This document shows, one piece after another, positions 25,764-35,038 of a stretch of DNA of 64,000 nt. The translations under genes and the position numbers were made by a program. Numbering within the stretch: position 1 is the stretch's first letter; the number at the start of each line of letters is the position of its first letter. The notes under the pieces were generated by a model. That model was not told the origin of the DNA. It did no database searches and was given only the letters and a program-made list of their open reading frames with translations. The DNA comes from Nitrospirota bacterium. GTDB lineage: Bacteria; Nitrospirota; JACRHJ01. The stretch is from the NCBI GenBank assembly GCA_016212105.1, contig JACRHJ010000015.1, positions 1 to 64,000 on the forward strand, written 5' to 3'.

Positions 25764-27920
25764 ATGCTCCGCTTCGAAGACATCATCGAAAAGATACAGA
25801 GCTACCAGCCGGACTGCGACACGGACCTGCTCCGCCGCGCGTACATATTCTCGGCCAGGGCGCACCAGGGCGTCAGCCGGATGTCCGGCGAGCCGTACAT
25901 GGTGCACCCTATCGAGGTCGCTGGCATACTGTCAGACCTGAAGCTCGACTACGTCACGGTGACCGCGGGACTCCTCCACGACACCGTCGAGGACTCCGAC
26001 GCGACCGTAGAGGAGATAGCCGAGTACTTCGGCGACGAGGTCGCGCTCATCGTGGACGGCCTGACGAAGCTCGCCAAGATAGAATTCAAGACCCGCGAGG
26101 AGCAGCAGGCGGAGAACTTCCGGAAGATGATACTCGCTATGTCCAAGGACATACGCGTCATCATGATAAAGCTCGCCGACCGCCTCCACAACATGCGCAC
26201 CCTCCAGTACCTGAAGCCCGAACGGCAGAAGGCGATAGCCCAGGAGACGCTCGACATATACGCGCCTCTTGCGAACCGGCTCGGGCTCGGCCGCATTAAG
26301 TGGGACCTCGAGGACCTCTGCCTCCAGTACATAGACCCGGAGGTCTACCAGGACATCGTCAGCAAGATATCGAAGAAGCGCGAGGACCGCGAGGATTACA
26401 TACAGGAGCTTATAGCCATCGTCAATGCGCACATGGACAGGCACGGCCTGCCCGGACGCGTCCTCGGCCGGCCCAAGCACTTCTACAGCATATACCAGAA
26501 GATGCTCAAGCAGGGCATAACGGTAGACGAGATGTACGACCTTATCGCGCTTAGGATAATCACGGACACGACCGCAAACTGCTACGCCATGCTCGGCATG
26601 ATTCACTCGCTCTGGCTCCCCGTGCCGGGGCGGTTCAAGGACTTTATCGGCGTCCCCAAGTCCAACAGGTACCAGTCGCTACACACGACGGTCATAGGCC
26701 CCAAGGGCGAGCGCGTCGAGTTCCAGATACGGACCGAGGAGATGCACCGGGTCGCCGAGTCCGGCATCGCGGCGCACTGGCAGTACAAGGAAAAAGGGAA
26801 GGTAGCCCAGCAGGACGAGAAGGCCTTCTCCTGGCTCCGCCAGCTTGTCGAGTACCAGAAAGAGGTCACCGACTCCCGCGAGTTCCTCGACACGCTGAAG
26901 ATCGACCTGTTCACCGAGGTTGTGTACGTGTTCACGCCGAGGGGCGACGTCAAGGAGCTGACCATGGGCTCGACCCCTGTGGACTTCGCGTACTCCATAC
27001 ACACGGACGTCGGGAACCAGTGCGTCGGGGCCAAGGTCAACGGCAAGATGGTACCGCTGAAGTACCAGTTCAAAAACGGCGACGAGGTCGAGATAATAAC
27101 GCAGGCCGGCCACGTGCCGTCCCGCGACTGGCTCAAGTTCGTGAAGACGTCCAAGGCCCGGACCCGCATAAAACACTGGCTGAAGCAGGAGGAGATAAAG
27201 CAGAGCCTTGAGCTTGGCCGCGAGATATTCGAGAAGGAGCTCAAGAAGCACAACATCAACCCGCTGAAGCTCTACAAGTCGCCTGACATGGGCAAGGTGC
27301 TCGATGCGGCCGGACAGCCTGACGCGGACTCGCTCCTCCGGGAGATAGGCTTCGGCAAGATCTCCGCGCGCCAGGCCATCACCCCGCTCCTGCCGGAAGA
27401 GGCCCCGCTCGCGGAGATGCGCGACGAGTCGCTGCTCAAGAAGGTCGCCAGGAAGCTCGCAATAAAGCGCGAGAAGGGCGTCCGGATAAAGGGCATCGAC
27501 GACATAATGATACACTTCTCGAAGTGCTGCAACCCCGTGCCCGGCGACAAGATTGTCGGCTTCGTCACGCGGGGGAAGGGCGTATCGATACACGCGTCAG
27601 ACTGCCCGAACCTCTACGAGCTTGAGGAGGACAGGGAGCGCATCATAGAAGTAGAATGGGACGTGGAGTCGGTGGCGACGTATTCCGCGAAGATAACCGT
27701 CTTTACCGTGGACAAGCCAGGACTCCTGGCGAACGTCTCGACGGCTATCGCCGCAGCGGACTCGAACATCAGCCACGCCGACGTGACTACGTCCGAGGAC
27801 AAGCGCGCGGTGCTGAACTTCGTCATAGAGATCAAGGACACGAAGCACCTGGAGCGCGTGATGAAGAAGGTAGGACAGGTGGACGGCGTCGTGAACGTCA
27901 AGAGGGTAACGGCGGGGTAA
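25764..27920 (+). CDS. Bifunctional (p)ppGpp synthetase/hydrolase (RelA/SpoT, Rsh)
   Basis: The 718-residue stringent-response enzyme has an HD hydrolase domain (about 25-185) with HPIEVAGIL and LLHDTVEDSD intact. A synthetase domain follows (PKSNRYQSLHTTVIGP), then TGS (VYVFTPRGDVKEL), a helical/zinc-finger region with CCNPVPGD and a C-terminal ACT domain. Both catalytic centres look complete, so it can make and degrade (p)ppGpp. It is co-transcribed with recJ. Confidence 0.95.
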   Translation: MLRFEDIIEKIQSYQPDCDTDLLRRAYIFSARAHQGVSRMSGEPYMVHPIEVAGILSDLKLDYVTVTAGLLHDTVEDSDATVEEIAEYFGDEVALIVDGLTKLAKIEFKTREEQQAENFRKMILAMSKDIRVIMIKLADRLHNMRTLQYLKPERQKAIAQETLDIYAPLANRLGLGRIKWDLEDLCLQYIDPEVYQDIVSKISKKREDREDYIQELIAIVNAHMDRHGLPGRVLGRPKHFYSIYQKMLKQGITVDEMYDLIALRIITDTTANCYAMLGMIHSLWLPVPGRFKDFIGVPKSNRYQSLHTTVIGPKGERVEFQIRTEEMHRVAESGIAAHWQYKEKGKVAQQDEKAFSWLRQLVEYQKEVTDSREFLDTLKIDLFTEVVYVFTPRGDVKELTMGSTPVDFAYSIHTDVGNQCVGAKVNGKMVPLKYQFKNGDEVEIITQAGHVPSRDWLKFVKTSKARTRIKHWLKQEEIKQSLELGREIFEKELKKHNINPLKLYKSPDMGKVLDAAGQPDADSLLREIGFGKISARQAITPLLPEEAPLAEMRDESLLKKVARKLAIKREKGVRIKGIDDIMIHFSKCCNPVPGDKIVGFVTRGKGVSIHASDCPNLYELEEDRERIIEVEWDVESVATYSAKITVFTVDKPGLLANVSTAIAAADSNISHADVTTSEDKRAVLNFVIEIKDTKHLERVMKKVGQVDGVVNVKRVTAG

Positions 27921-27967
27921 ACCAGCCCTCACCCCCGGCACGCCGAGAAAACAGTTGTTTCCATGTT

Positions 27968-28167
27968 GTCATTCCCGCCCCGGCTTTAGGCATACCGTGG
28001 TAAACTCCAGCGGGAATCCATTTTATGCATTAAAGTCAAAATGGACCCCCGTTTTCACGGGGGAGACAGACAGTTGTAGCTGCCCGATTCATCGGGCGCC
28101 TTTGCAGGGCGCGACGCCCCCGGCGCGCCGAGAAAAACAGGGCCGACACACGGGTCGGCCCCTACAT
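27968..28167. repeat. Repeat block between rsh and ridA
   Basis: An interrupted family A copy (27968-28020) runs into a longer composite element with CCCCCGTTTTCACGGGGG (about 28047-28064). The same composite recurs at 58561-58635. Family D (28081-28099), C (28106-28130) and B (28140-28167) follow, ending 13 bases before the ridA ATG. Confidence 0.8.
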
Positions 28168-28180
28168 CAGAGACAAATCC

Positions 28181-28570
28181 ATGCCAAGAGAAATCATAAC
28201 CACAAACCGCGCCCCGGCTGCGGTCGGCGCATACTCGCAGGCGGTCAGGGTGGGCGACTTCGTGTTTGTCTCAGGCCAGATACCCCTGAACCCGGAGACC
28301 GGCGAGGTCGTATTCGCGGACATAACCGAGCAGACCGAGCGCATACTGGTGAACATAAGGAATATCCTCCAGGAGGCGGGCATGGGGCTGGAGGACGTGG
28401 TCAAGACGACGGTGTTCCTGGAGCTTATGGACGACCTCTCCCGCGTGAACGAGGTATACGGCCGGTTCTTCGGGCCGAACCCGCCCGCGAGGGCCGCCGT
28501 TGAGGTCGCGCGGCTGCCAAAAGACGTGGCGATAGAGATTGAGGCGGTTGCTTATAAGAGCAGGGGCTAG
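28181..28570 (+). CDS. ridA: RidA family reactive intermediate/imine deaminase
   Basis: This 129-residue trimeric enzyme hydrolyses enamine/imine products of PLP enzymes. Family features are present: the N-terminal NRAPAAVGAYSQAV, GQIPLNPETGE, the Arg in the active site (NPPARAAVEV) and a C-terminal IEIEAVA. The ATG is preceded by repeats and has no strong ribosome site. It lies outside any operon. Confidence 0.95.
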   Translation: MPREIITTNRAPAAVGAYSQAVRVGDFVFVSGQIPLNPETGEVVFADITEQTERILVNIRNILQEAGMGLEDVVKTTVFLELMDDLSRVNEVYGRFFGPNPPARAAVEVARLPKDVAIEIEAVAYKSRG

Positions 28571-28625
28571 GGGTTAGGGACTAGGGGCTGGCAGGAAAAG
28601 ACAGATACGTTCGTGAAGGATTCTA

Positions 28626-28796
28626 TGCAGGGGCCGACCCGCGTGTCGGCCCTTCTTCGTCTTTGTAGGGCGCGACGCCCTCGGCGCGCCGGGCCTGTAC
28701 GCTTGGTTGTCATTGCGAGGAGGCCCGCGTTTTCCGGGACGACGCGGCAATCTCCTCGATTAACTTCCTGGGCCCCGTGTCAAGCACGGGGCGACA
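28626..28796. repeat. Repeat block downstream of ridA
   Basis: Family B (28626-28652), C (28667-28691), E (28709-28755) and F (28764-28796) follow each other in a 332-bp gap between ridA and rpmB. No gene is seen; a frame at 28613-29011 is only translated repeat. Confidence 0.8.
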
Positions 28797-28818
28797 AAGC
28801 TTCTCCCGGCACAAACAC

Positions 28819-28846
28819 AAATAGCCGCCCGGATGGGCGGCTATTT
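28819..28846. terminator. Bidirectional terminator between ridA and rpmB
   Basis: A perfect 12-bp stem AAATAGCCGCCC / GGGCGGCTATTT with a GGAT loop has A-rich and T-rich flanks. It can terminate both rpmB (minus strand) and plus-strand read-through from ridA. Confidence 0.85.
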
Positions 28847-28902
28847 TCTCAATCTGCGCAAGACGGGCGGAGAAAAGGTTCCCCTCGCTCCGTCCGGCCG
28901 GA

Positions 28903-29094
28903 TTACACGGCCTTGGTTATCTTGCCCGACCGGATGCAGCTGGTGCAGACGAGCGCCTTCTTCGTCTGGCTCCCGTCCTTTACATGCACCGTCTGCAGGT
29001 TCGCCTTGTAAAACCTGTTCGACTTATTGTTCGCGTGGCTCACGTTGTTGCCGCGCTGCTGAGTCTTTCCGCAAATGTCGCACGCCCTGGCCAA
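28903..29094 (-). CDS. rpmB: 50S ribosomal protein L28
   Basis: This 63-residue ribosomal protein reads ARACDICGK...GNNVSHANNKSNRFYKANLQ, with two CxxC pairs (CDIC near 5-8 and CTSC near 51-54) that form a zinc ribbon. The start is TTG at 29092-29094 with GGAGGTG just upstream. It is a single gene ending at the 28819 hairpin. Confidence 0.96.
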   Translation of the reverse strand: MARACDICGKTQQRGNNVSHANNKSNRFYKANLQTVHVKDGSQTKKALVCTSCIRSGKITKAV

Positions 29095-29258
29095 GATGCA
29101 CCTCCGAAATTATTTATTGCAATCAAAGAGCCCGTATGTTAGCATTCATCGTTCGTTTTGGCAAGCAGAAAATACATTGGGGCATATTTTATCGCCCATG
29201 TTTTTGCAGGACAAATTGCCTGCGTACCATCCAGCCCGATGCAAGAAAGGGAACAAAA

Positions 29259-29459
29259 ATGCAGACGAAAGTGACGATCACGAAGGACATGTCGTTCACC
29301 CAGGCGATACAGACCAACCCGAAGTCCGCCGAGGTGTTCTCCAAATACAGGCTCGGCTGCATCGGTTGCATCGCTGCCGCGTACGAGACCATCGAGCAGG
29401 GCGCGATGGCCCACGGTATAGAGGTAGCGGCCCTCGTAAGGGACCTGAACGCGCTGTAG
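29259..29459 (+). CDS. DUF1858 domain protein
   Basis: The protein has 66 residues. The DUF1858 signature is a short helical domain with MSFTQAIQTNPKSAEVFSK followed by LGCIGC, a Cys pair that is typical of this family and often linked to redox or hybrid-cluster proteins. Its role is unknown. AGAAAGGGAAC precedes the ATG at 29259. The stop is immediately followed by the recG ATG at 29460. Confidence 0.85.
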   Translation: MQTKVTITKDMSFTQAIQTNPKSAEVFSKYRLGCIGCIAAAYETIEQGAMAHGIEVAALVRDLNAL

Positions 29460-31628
29460 ATGCCAAACCCCGGCCCTCACAGCCCGGCAGCGTCCGGCAC
29501 GCGCGCTGTACACGGCGTTAACAGCGTGGAACTCGCGGCGCAGGTACAGTACGCGAAGGGGGTCGGGCCGAAGAGGGCCGCGCTCCTTGCGAAGCTGGGG
29601 ATAGTGACGGTCAGGGACGCGCTGTACTACTTCCCGTTCCGGTACGAGGACAGGGGCAACTTCCGGAAGGTCGCCCATCTCACTTACGGCCAGTACGAGA
29701 CGGTCATGGGCGAGGTGATGGACGCGCGCGTCGTCACGACCGCCCGGCGCCGGATGAAGATATTCGAGCTTGCCGTCCGGGACGACACGGGCGTCGTCAC
29801 CGGCGTCTGGTTCAACCAGCCGTTCATGCAGAGGGCCTTCTCCGTCGGCCAGAAGGTCGTCCTCTCCGGCATACCCAAGCCGGACAGCTACCACGGCTTC
29901 CGCGCCGTGATGGAGAGCCCGGAGTACGAGGTAATCGAGGACGACGAGGAGCGCACCATCCACACAGGCCGCATCGTCCCGATATACAGGACGACCGCGG
30001 GCATCAGCGTCCGCGCGATACGTTCCGTGATGAAGGGCCTGGTGGACGGACACGCCGGGGCGCTCTCCGAGTTCCTGCCGGAAGGCTTTCACGAGAGGTT
30101 CCGTATACCGGCCCTGCCCGACGCCGTGCGCGAGGTACACTTCCCGGAAACCGAGAAGGACGTCGCTGTACTCAACGCGCGGGCTTCGCGTGCGCACAAG
30201 AGGCTTATCTTCGACGAGTTCTTCCTGCTCCAGTTGGGGCTCGCCCTGCTGAAGCGGGGCAGGGTGGTCGAGTCGGACGGCATTAGCATGAAGGGCGACG
30301 GCTCGCTCACGGGGAGGCTCGTGAAGGGGCTCCCTTTCCGGCTGACCGCCGCCCAGGCGCGCGTCATGGCCGAGGTCGCATCGGACATGGCAAGGCCCAA
30401 GCCTATGTCGCGCCTCCTCCAGGGAGACGTGGGCTGCGGCAAGACGGTCGTCGCGGTCGCTGCCATCCTCCAGGCTGCGGAGTCCGGGTACCAGTCCGCG
30501 CTGATGGCCCCGACGGAGATCCTCGCGGAACAGCATTATCTGGGGCTCAGGCGATACTTCGAGCCGCTCGGGCTCACGGTCGCGCTTCTGACGAGTTCCC
30601 AGAAGAAAAAGGAAAAAGATGCCGCTCTGAAGGAAATCGCCGAAGGGCGGGCGACGCTCGCGGTCGGGACGCACGCGCTGATACAGGGAGGCGTGGCATT
30701 CGGCCGGCTGGGGCTGGTGGTGGTGGACGAGCAGCACCGCTTCGGCGTGGCGCAGAGGGCGGTCCTGAAAGGGAAAGGGGCAAACCCCGACGTCCTCGTC
30801 ATGACCGCGACCCCCATACCGAGGACGCTCGCGCTCACGGTGTACGGCGACCTCGACGTCTCGGTCATAGACGAGATGCCCGCGGGCAGGAGCCCGGTCA
30901 TGACCAGGCTGTTCGACGAATCCGCAAGGGCCGAGGCATACAGGCTGATAAAGAAGGAAGTGGAAAAGGGCCGTCAGGCCTACGTGGTGTTCCCGCTCGT
31001 CGAGGAGTCCGAGAAGTCGGACCTCAAGGCCGCGACCGAGGGCGCGGAGAGGCTCGGCCGGGACGTATTCCCGGGGATTTCCGTCGGGCTGATACACGGG
31101 AAGATGAAGCCCGCCGACAAGGACCTGGTCATGACCGGCTTCCGGGCGGGCGATATAAAAGTCCTCGTCGCGACGACGGTGGTGGAGGTCGGCGTGGACG
31201 TCCCGAACGCGACCGTGATGCTCATAGAGCACGCGGAGAGGTTCGGGCTGGCCCAGCTCCACCAGCTCCGGGGACGGGTAGGGCGCTCGTCGCACCAGTC
31301 GTCCTGCGTGCTAATCGCGTCCAGCCAGAACACGGCTTCGGGTGAGCGTCTCATGGCGATGCTCAGGAGCCGTAGCGGGTTCGACATAGCCGAGGAGGAC
31401 CTGCGGCTCCGGGGGCCGGGCGAGTTCTTCGGCACCAGGCAGTCAGGGCTTCCCGACCTCGTGCTCGGGAACATCCTGCGCGACACGAAGATACTCGAGG
31501 CCGCCCGCAAGGAGGCGTTTGGTATAATAGAAAAGGACCCGACGTTCAGTTCGCCCGGCGCCGCAAGGCTCAGGGCCGCGATGATGGATAAGTGGGGCGA
31601 CAGGCTCGGCATGGCCACCGTAGGCTGA
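29460..31628 (+). CDS. recG: ATP-dependent DNA helicase RecG
   Basis: The 722-residue protein reverses stalled forks and processes recombination intermediates. An N-terminal OB/wedge domain (about 20-190) is followed by helicase lobes with Walker A GDVGCGKT near 322, VVVDEQHRFG as the DExH box, TATPIPRTL, and a C-terminal QLRGRVGRS (motif VI) with FDIAEEDLRLRGPGE. The ATG follows the DUF1858 stop with no gap. Confidence 0.96.
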   Translation: MPNPGPHSPAASGTRAVHGVNSVELAAQVQYAKGVGPKRAALLAKLGIVTVRDALYYFPFRYEDRGNFRKVAHLTYGQYETVMGEVMDARVVTTARRRMKIFELAVRDDTGVVTGVWFNQPFMQRAFSVGQKVVLSGIPKPDSYHGFRAVMESPEYEVIEDDEERTIHTGRIVPIYRTTAGISVRAIRSVMKGLVDGHAGALSEFLPEGFHERFRIPALPDAVREVHFPETEKDVAVLNARASRAHKRLIFDEFFLLQLGLALLKRGRVVESDGISMKGDGSLTGRLVKGLPFRLTAAQARVMAEVASDMARPKPMSRLLQGDVGCGKTVVAVAAILQAAESGYQSALMAPTEILAEQHYLGLRRYFEPLGLTVALLTSSQKKKEKDAALKEIAEGRATLAVGTHALIQGGVAFGRLGLVVVDEQHRFGVAQRAVLKGKGANPDVLVMTATPIPRTLALTVYGDLDVSVIDEMPAGRSPVMTRLFDESARAEAYRLIKKEVEKGRQAYVVFPLVEESEKSDLKAATEGAERLGRDVFPGISVGLIHGKMKPADKDLVMTGFRAGDIKVLVATTVVEVGVDVPNATVMLIEHAERFGLAQLHQLRGRVGRSSHQSSCVLIASSQNTASGERLMAMLRSRSGFDIAEEDLRLRGPGEFFGTRQSGLPDLVLGNILRDTKILEAARKEAFGIIEKDPTFSSPGAARLRAAMMDKWGDRLGMATVG

Positions 31629-31636
31629 GGGCAGAC

Positions 31637-31963
31637 ATGATACTTTGGGACCGCTTGAAGAGAAGCATGGACGACGGCATCGAGGTCGTCACCCGCGTGG
31701 CAAGGGTCGTCGCCGCGAGGACGAAGACGGAGGCCGCGGTCGCCCGCCTGATGGTGGATAAGGGCGGGCTCGAGACGAAGCTCGACCGGCTCAACAGGCG
31801 GCTCGGCGAGCGGGTCTGCTTCCTCTGGGAACAGAAGAACAGCGGCATCGCCCAGGACCCGGAGGTGGTCGAGACCCTGCGAGAGATAGCGCTCCTGAAG
31901 GAAAGGGTCGCGGCCATAAAGCTCGACATTCGAAAGGCCGCCCTGGGCGAAGAGGAAGGCTGA
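31637..31963 (+). CDS. Small coiled-coil protein between recG and pilD
   Basis: The 108-residue protein starts MILWDRLKRSMDDGIEVVTRVARVV. It is nearly all helical and charged, with heptad-like spacing from about 25 to 100. It has no signal peptide or membrane segment. No family is recognised with confidence. It sits 8 bp after recG and 4 bp before pilD, so it is part of that operon. Confidence 0.7.
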   Translation: MILWDRLKRSMDDGIEVVTRVARVVAARTKTEAAVARLMVDKGGLETKLDRLNRRLGERVCFLWEQKNSGIAQDPEVVETLREIALLKERVAAIKLDIRKAALGEEEG

Positions 31964-31967
31964 AGAC

Positions 31968-32726
31968 ATGGCCCTGCTCTACTTCGTGGCCGCCTCATTC
32001 GGGCTCGTCATCGGCAGCTTCCTGAACGTCTGCATCTACAGGATCCCGCTCGACCGGTCCATCGTGTCCCCGCCATCCGCATGCCCCGGCTGCGGCTCGC
32101 CCATCAGGCCCTGGCAGAACATACCCGTAATCAGCTACATATTCCTCGGTGGCCGGTGCGCGTCCTGCGGCATCCGTATCTCGCCCAGGTACCCGGCGAT
32201 CGAACTGCTCAACAGCCTGCTCTATGTCGCGGCTCTTTACCACTTCGGCCCGGACGTCAAGGCGCTCGTCGTCATGGCGCTCCTCTCGACGTTCATCGTC
32301 ATAACGTTCATAGACCTGGACCACCAGATAATACCGGACGGCATATCCATACCGGGCATATTCGCCGGGCTTGTCCTCGGGCCGCTCGTCCTCGGGACGG
32401 GACTTGTCAACTCGGTCCTCGGCGCGCTGGCCGGAGGAGGGCTGTTTTACGTCATCGCCCTGTTGAGCAAGGGCGGTATGGGCGGCGGGGACATCAAGCT
32501 CATCACGATGCTTGGCGCCTTCCTCGGGCTACAGCAGGTGCTCCTTACAATCTTCGTCGGCTCCGTCCTCGGCGCGCTGGTAGGCGGCGGGCTGATGCTT
32601 CTAAACCGCGCGCACAGGAAGACGCCGATACCGTTCGGGCCGTTCCTCGTGGCCGGCGCGACCGTCGCCTTGTTCTACGGAGAGGAGATACTCGGCTGGT
32701 ACGGCGGGGTGAACCCGTGGCTCTGA
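31968..32726 (+). CDS. pilD: Prepilin peptidase/N-methyltransferase PilD
   Basis: The 252-residue inner-membrane aspartyl protease cleaves and methylates type IV pilins and pseudopilins. The zinc-binding pairs CPGC (39-42) and CASC (64-67) are in the methylase loop. The catalytic FIDLDHQIIPD (114-124) and GGGDIKL further on form the peptidase site, among about eight membrane helices. It implies type IV pili or type II secretion elsewhere in the genome. It overlaps the next gene by 10 bases. Confidence 0.94.
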   Translation: MALLYFVAASFGLVIGSFLNVCIYRIPLDRSIVSPPSACPGCGSPIRPWQNIPVISYIFLGGRCASCGIRISPRYPAIELLNSLLYVAALYHFGPDVKALVVMALLSTFIVITFIDLDHQIIPDGISIPGIFAGLVLGPLVLGTGLVNSVLGALAGGGLFYVIALLSKGGMGGGDIKLITMLGAFLGLQQVLLTIFVGSVLGALVGGGLMLLNRAHRKTPIPFGPFLVAGATVALFYGEEILGWYGGVNPWL

Positions 32727-33244
32727 GAAACGGAAACCGGATCCGCCGTTGGCTGAAGCTCCAGTACGTCCGTGTTGTCCGGCTTCAGGACTCGCCGGAG
32801 AAGATCGCGGCCGGGCTCGCGCTCGGGGTCGCGCTCGGCATACTTCCCTCCTTCGGCCTGGGTATTATCATAGCCCTGTTCACGGCAGGCATCTTCCGCG
32901 TTAACAAGGCGTCCGCTGTCATCGGGACGCTCATCATGAACCCCTGGACCGCGACGTTCTTCTGGGCGCTCAGCTACCTCGCTGGTTCGCTCATCCTCGG
33001 CCAGGACCTGCGCGAGACCATCGAGCTTATCAAGACGCTCAAGGGCCATACCGACCTCTGGAAGAGCCTCGTCGGCAGCAGGCTCCTCCTGCCGTATATT
33101 ATCGGGAACATGCTTGTGACTGTCGCCGCATCGGCGATGTTCTATGTCGGCGGGCTGTATACCGTGAGAGAGTACAGGAAGCTGAAAAAACACAGGCTGG
33201 AAAGGAAGGCGGTAAAACTCAGAGGCCGGGATACCTCCCTTTGA
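32717..33244 (+). CDS. DUF2062 membrane protein
   Basis: The 175-residue protein begins at GTG 32717, inside the pilD end. The DUF2062 pattern is clear: DSPEKIAAGLALGVALGILPSFG, then MNPWTATFFWALSYLAGSLILG and a final membrane helix with a basic tail. The role is unknown; the family is often near glycosyltransferases, and a convergent GT2 gene overlaps its 3' end by 26 bases. Confidence 0.85.
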   Translation: MALRNGNRIRRWLKLQYVRVVRLQDSPEKIAAGLALGVALGILPSFGLGIIIALFTAGIFRVNKASAVIGTLIMNPWTATFFWALSYLAGSLILGQDLRETIELIKTLKGHTDLWKSLVGSRLLLPYIIGNMLVTVAASAMFYVGGLYTVREYRKLKKHRLERKAVKLRGRDTSL

Positions 33245-33980
33245 GGTAGTCCAGGCGCACCCTGATTATATCCGCGAGCATCCGGGACGAGTCTCGCACA
33301 AGTCCTACCTTCGACTCAGGCGAGTTTATCCACCGCACCGGCATCTCCCTGATTTTCAGGCCGCGCTTTTTCGCAAGGAACAGAAGCTCCGCGTCGAAGG
33401 CGAACCTCTCCACCCTCTGGAGCCGAAACAAAACCTCGCATGTCGAACGCCTGAACAGCTTGAAACCGCACTGCGTGTCCGATATCCCGTGCATTGTGAA
33501 GAGCCGCACTATCTTGTTGAAAGTCTTCCCCATCAGCATCCTGTGCAGGGGCTGACGCCTGACGATGTCCGCGCCCCTGACCGCGCGCGAGCCTATGACG
33601 ATGTCCGCGCCATTGTCCATCTCTGGCAGGAACCTCTCAAGCTCCCCGATTGGAGTCGAGAGGTCCGCGTCGGAAAACAGGACAAACTCGCCTGACGAGT
33701 TCAAAAACCCGGTCTTTACCGAAAACCCCTTGCCCCTGTTGACGCCGTTCTCGATAAGCCTCATCGCCGGGATGGCCCCGGCCATCTCCAGCACAATTTC
33801 GCACGTCGTGTCTGTGCTGCCGTCGTCCACCACGACTATCTCGTAAGTCATGCCAAGATGGGACAGGTAGGCGTCCATCCGCGTCAGCGTCGGGCCGATA
33901 CGGCCCGCCTCGTTGTATGCCGGTATAATAACTGATAGCCGCAATCCGTCCTCCTTGGCTCGTAGTAATTCCGACGGCAT
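33219..33980 (-). CDS. Family 2 glycosyltransferase, dolichyl/polyprenyl-phosphate glucosyltransferase-like
   Basis: The 253-residue GT-A enzyme has LSVIIPAYNEAGRIG, VVDDGSTDTT, GVNRGKG and FSDADLSTPI, which resemble polyprenyl-phosphate beta-glucosyl (ALG5/GtrB-like) transferases. It has no C-terminal membrane helices, so it is probably a peripheral cytoplasmic enzyme that charges a lipid carrier. It overlaps the DUF2062 gene tail to tail. The exact sugar is unknown. Confidence 0.86.
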   Translation of the reverse strand: MPSELLRAKEDGLRLSVIIPAYNEAGRIGPTLTRMDAYLSHLGMTYEIVVVDDGSTDTTCEIVLEMAGAIPAMRLIENGVNRGKGFSVKTGFLNSSGEFVLFSDADLSTPIGELERFLPEMDNGADIVIGSRAVRGADIVRRQPLHRMLMGKTFNKIVRLFTMHGISDTQCGFKLFRRSTCEVLFRLQRVERFAFDAELLFLAKKRGLKIREMPVRWINSPESKVGLVRDSSRMLADIIRVRLDYLKGRYPGL

Positions 33981-34029
33981 ATATTAACCGTTATTGTCCG
34001 TGGATGTCCAGATATTCCTTTAGTTTCTG

Positions 34030-34058
34030 TTGACATTTATTCAAGTTGGTATGATAAT
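34030..34058 (+). promoter_or_regulatory. Sigma-70 promoter of the octapeptide-repeat gene
   Basis: TTGACA at 34030-34035, a 17-base spacer and GATAAT at 34053-34058 are near consensus. The start of transcription near 34065 gives a leader of about 30 bases. Confidence 0.7.
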
Positions 34059-34096
34059 ATCCGCTCTGATTTGTACAGTATCCGGCAGGAGGGACG

Positions 34097-35029
34097 ATGA
34101 AAATGAAACGTATCGTTGCCGCGTTGTTTACCGCGGCGGCCATAATAACCGCCTCCGGAGCGGTTCAGGCAATCGAGCCGTACAAGGCCCGGACCATTGA
34201 ACCTTACAAGGGAGAGTCCGCGAAGCCATACACCGGCGGTGAGGTCGAGGTTTACAAAGGTGACGGTATCCAGCCGTACACAGGCGGCGATATAGAGCCT
34301 TACACCGGCTCCCAGGCAGACATTTTGCCCGAGGACAACACTTCTATCGAGCCAGTGCAGCCGGGTAGCGTGCCGGCCGCGCCAGGACATTCCGGGCTGA
34401 GGCCGCTGAAGGTGTCGGGCCTGGAGTTCAGCCAGTCCATCAGGTGCGTCGTCCTGGAGGGCATGCAGGACGGCCTGACCGTGGTGGACGTCGCGGGAGT
34501 GTTCCCTAAGTACGCGGGCTACGCCGTGACGCTCCACCTGCTCAGGTTCGACGGCAAGAAAGTCGCGGCCGAGGTCAGCGCGAGGAAGGTCGGCGTGATG
34601 TCGAACGGGAAGCTGTCGGCGAGCATCCCGGCCCACACGCTTGAGGCGGGCAGCTACGCTTTTACGTTCACCCCCGCAATCGCTGGCTACAAGGAAAACA
34701 TCCTCGCTCAGGGCAGGTTCACCGTCGTGCGCGAGGATGAAGCCGCCTCGGAGAAGCCGGCGGGCGGCATCGACCCGTCATCCGTCGTCGGGACGTGGTA
34801 CGGGACGGCGTCCACCGTCGGCACGATAGAGATGAAGGCCGACGGGACTTACAACTACGGCGGACAGCCCGGCGGGAAGTACAAGGTGGCCGGCGACGGG
34901 ATAGTCTTCACCGGCAGCCTCGCGGCGTGGAACAACGGCCACGCGACGCTGAAGGATGGGAACCTGGAGTTTTACTGGACGAACGAACAGGGCTGGAAGC
35001 AGTGGTTTTCGTTCGCCAAGGGAAGATAG
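34097..35029 (+). CDS. Secreted protein with N-terminal octapeptide repeats
   Basis: The 310-residue precursor has a signal peptide of 25 residues ending AVQA. Residues 26-73 are six successive 8-residue units (IEPYKART, IEPYKGES, AKPYTGGE, VEVYKGDG, IQPYTGGD, IEPYTGSQ). A beta-rich domain follows, and a C-terminal GTWYGTASTVGTIEMKADGTY domain resembles lipocalin-like sandwich domains. GGAGGG precedes the start. The overall family is not recognised. The Tyr/Pro/Gly repeat suggests an extended surface or adhesive segment (inference). Confidence 0.75.
   Translation: MKMKRIVAALFTAAAIITASGAVQAIEPYKARTIEPYKGESAKPYTGGEVEVYKGDGIQPYTGGDIEPYTGSQADILPEDNTSIEPVQPGSVPAAPGHSGLRPLKVSGLEFSQSIRCVVLEGMQDGLTVVDVAGVFPKYAGYAVTLHLLRFDGKKVAAEVSARKVGVMSNGKLSASIPAHTLEAGSYAFTFTPAIAGYKENILAQGRFTVVREDEAASEKPAGGIDPSSVVGTWYGTASTVGTIEMKADGTYNYGGQPGGKYKVAGDGIVFTGSLAAWNNGHATLKDGNLEFYWTNEQGWKQWFSFAKGR
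34172..34315 (+). repeat. Six 24-bp coding repeats
   Basis: Six in-frame 24-bp units encode the octapeptides of the secreted protein, with consensus [IVA]-x-P-Y-[KT]-G-x-x. DNA-level variation between units indicates they are not a recent slippage product. Confidence 0.75.
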
Positions 35030-35038
35030 GAAAAGAGC

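Noticed and set aside
28613-29011. Frame downstream of ridA
   Set aside because: It is made almost entirely of translated repeats B, C, E and F and runs into rpmB.
29139-31295. Long minus-strand frame opposite recG (718 codons)
   Set aside because: It is an antisense frame created by GC-rich codon bias; it shows no domain, and recG on the plus strand is certain.
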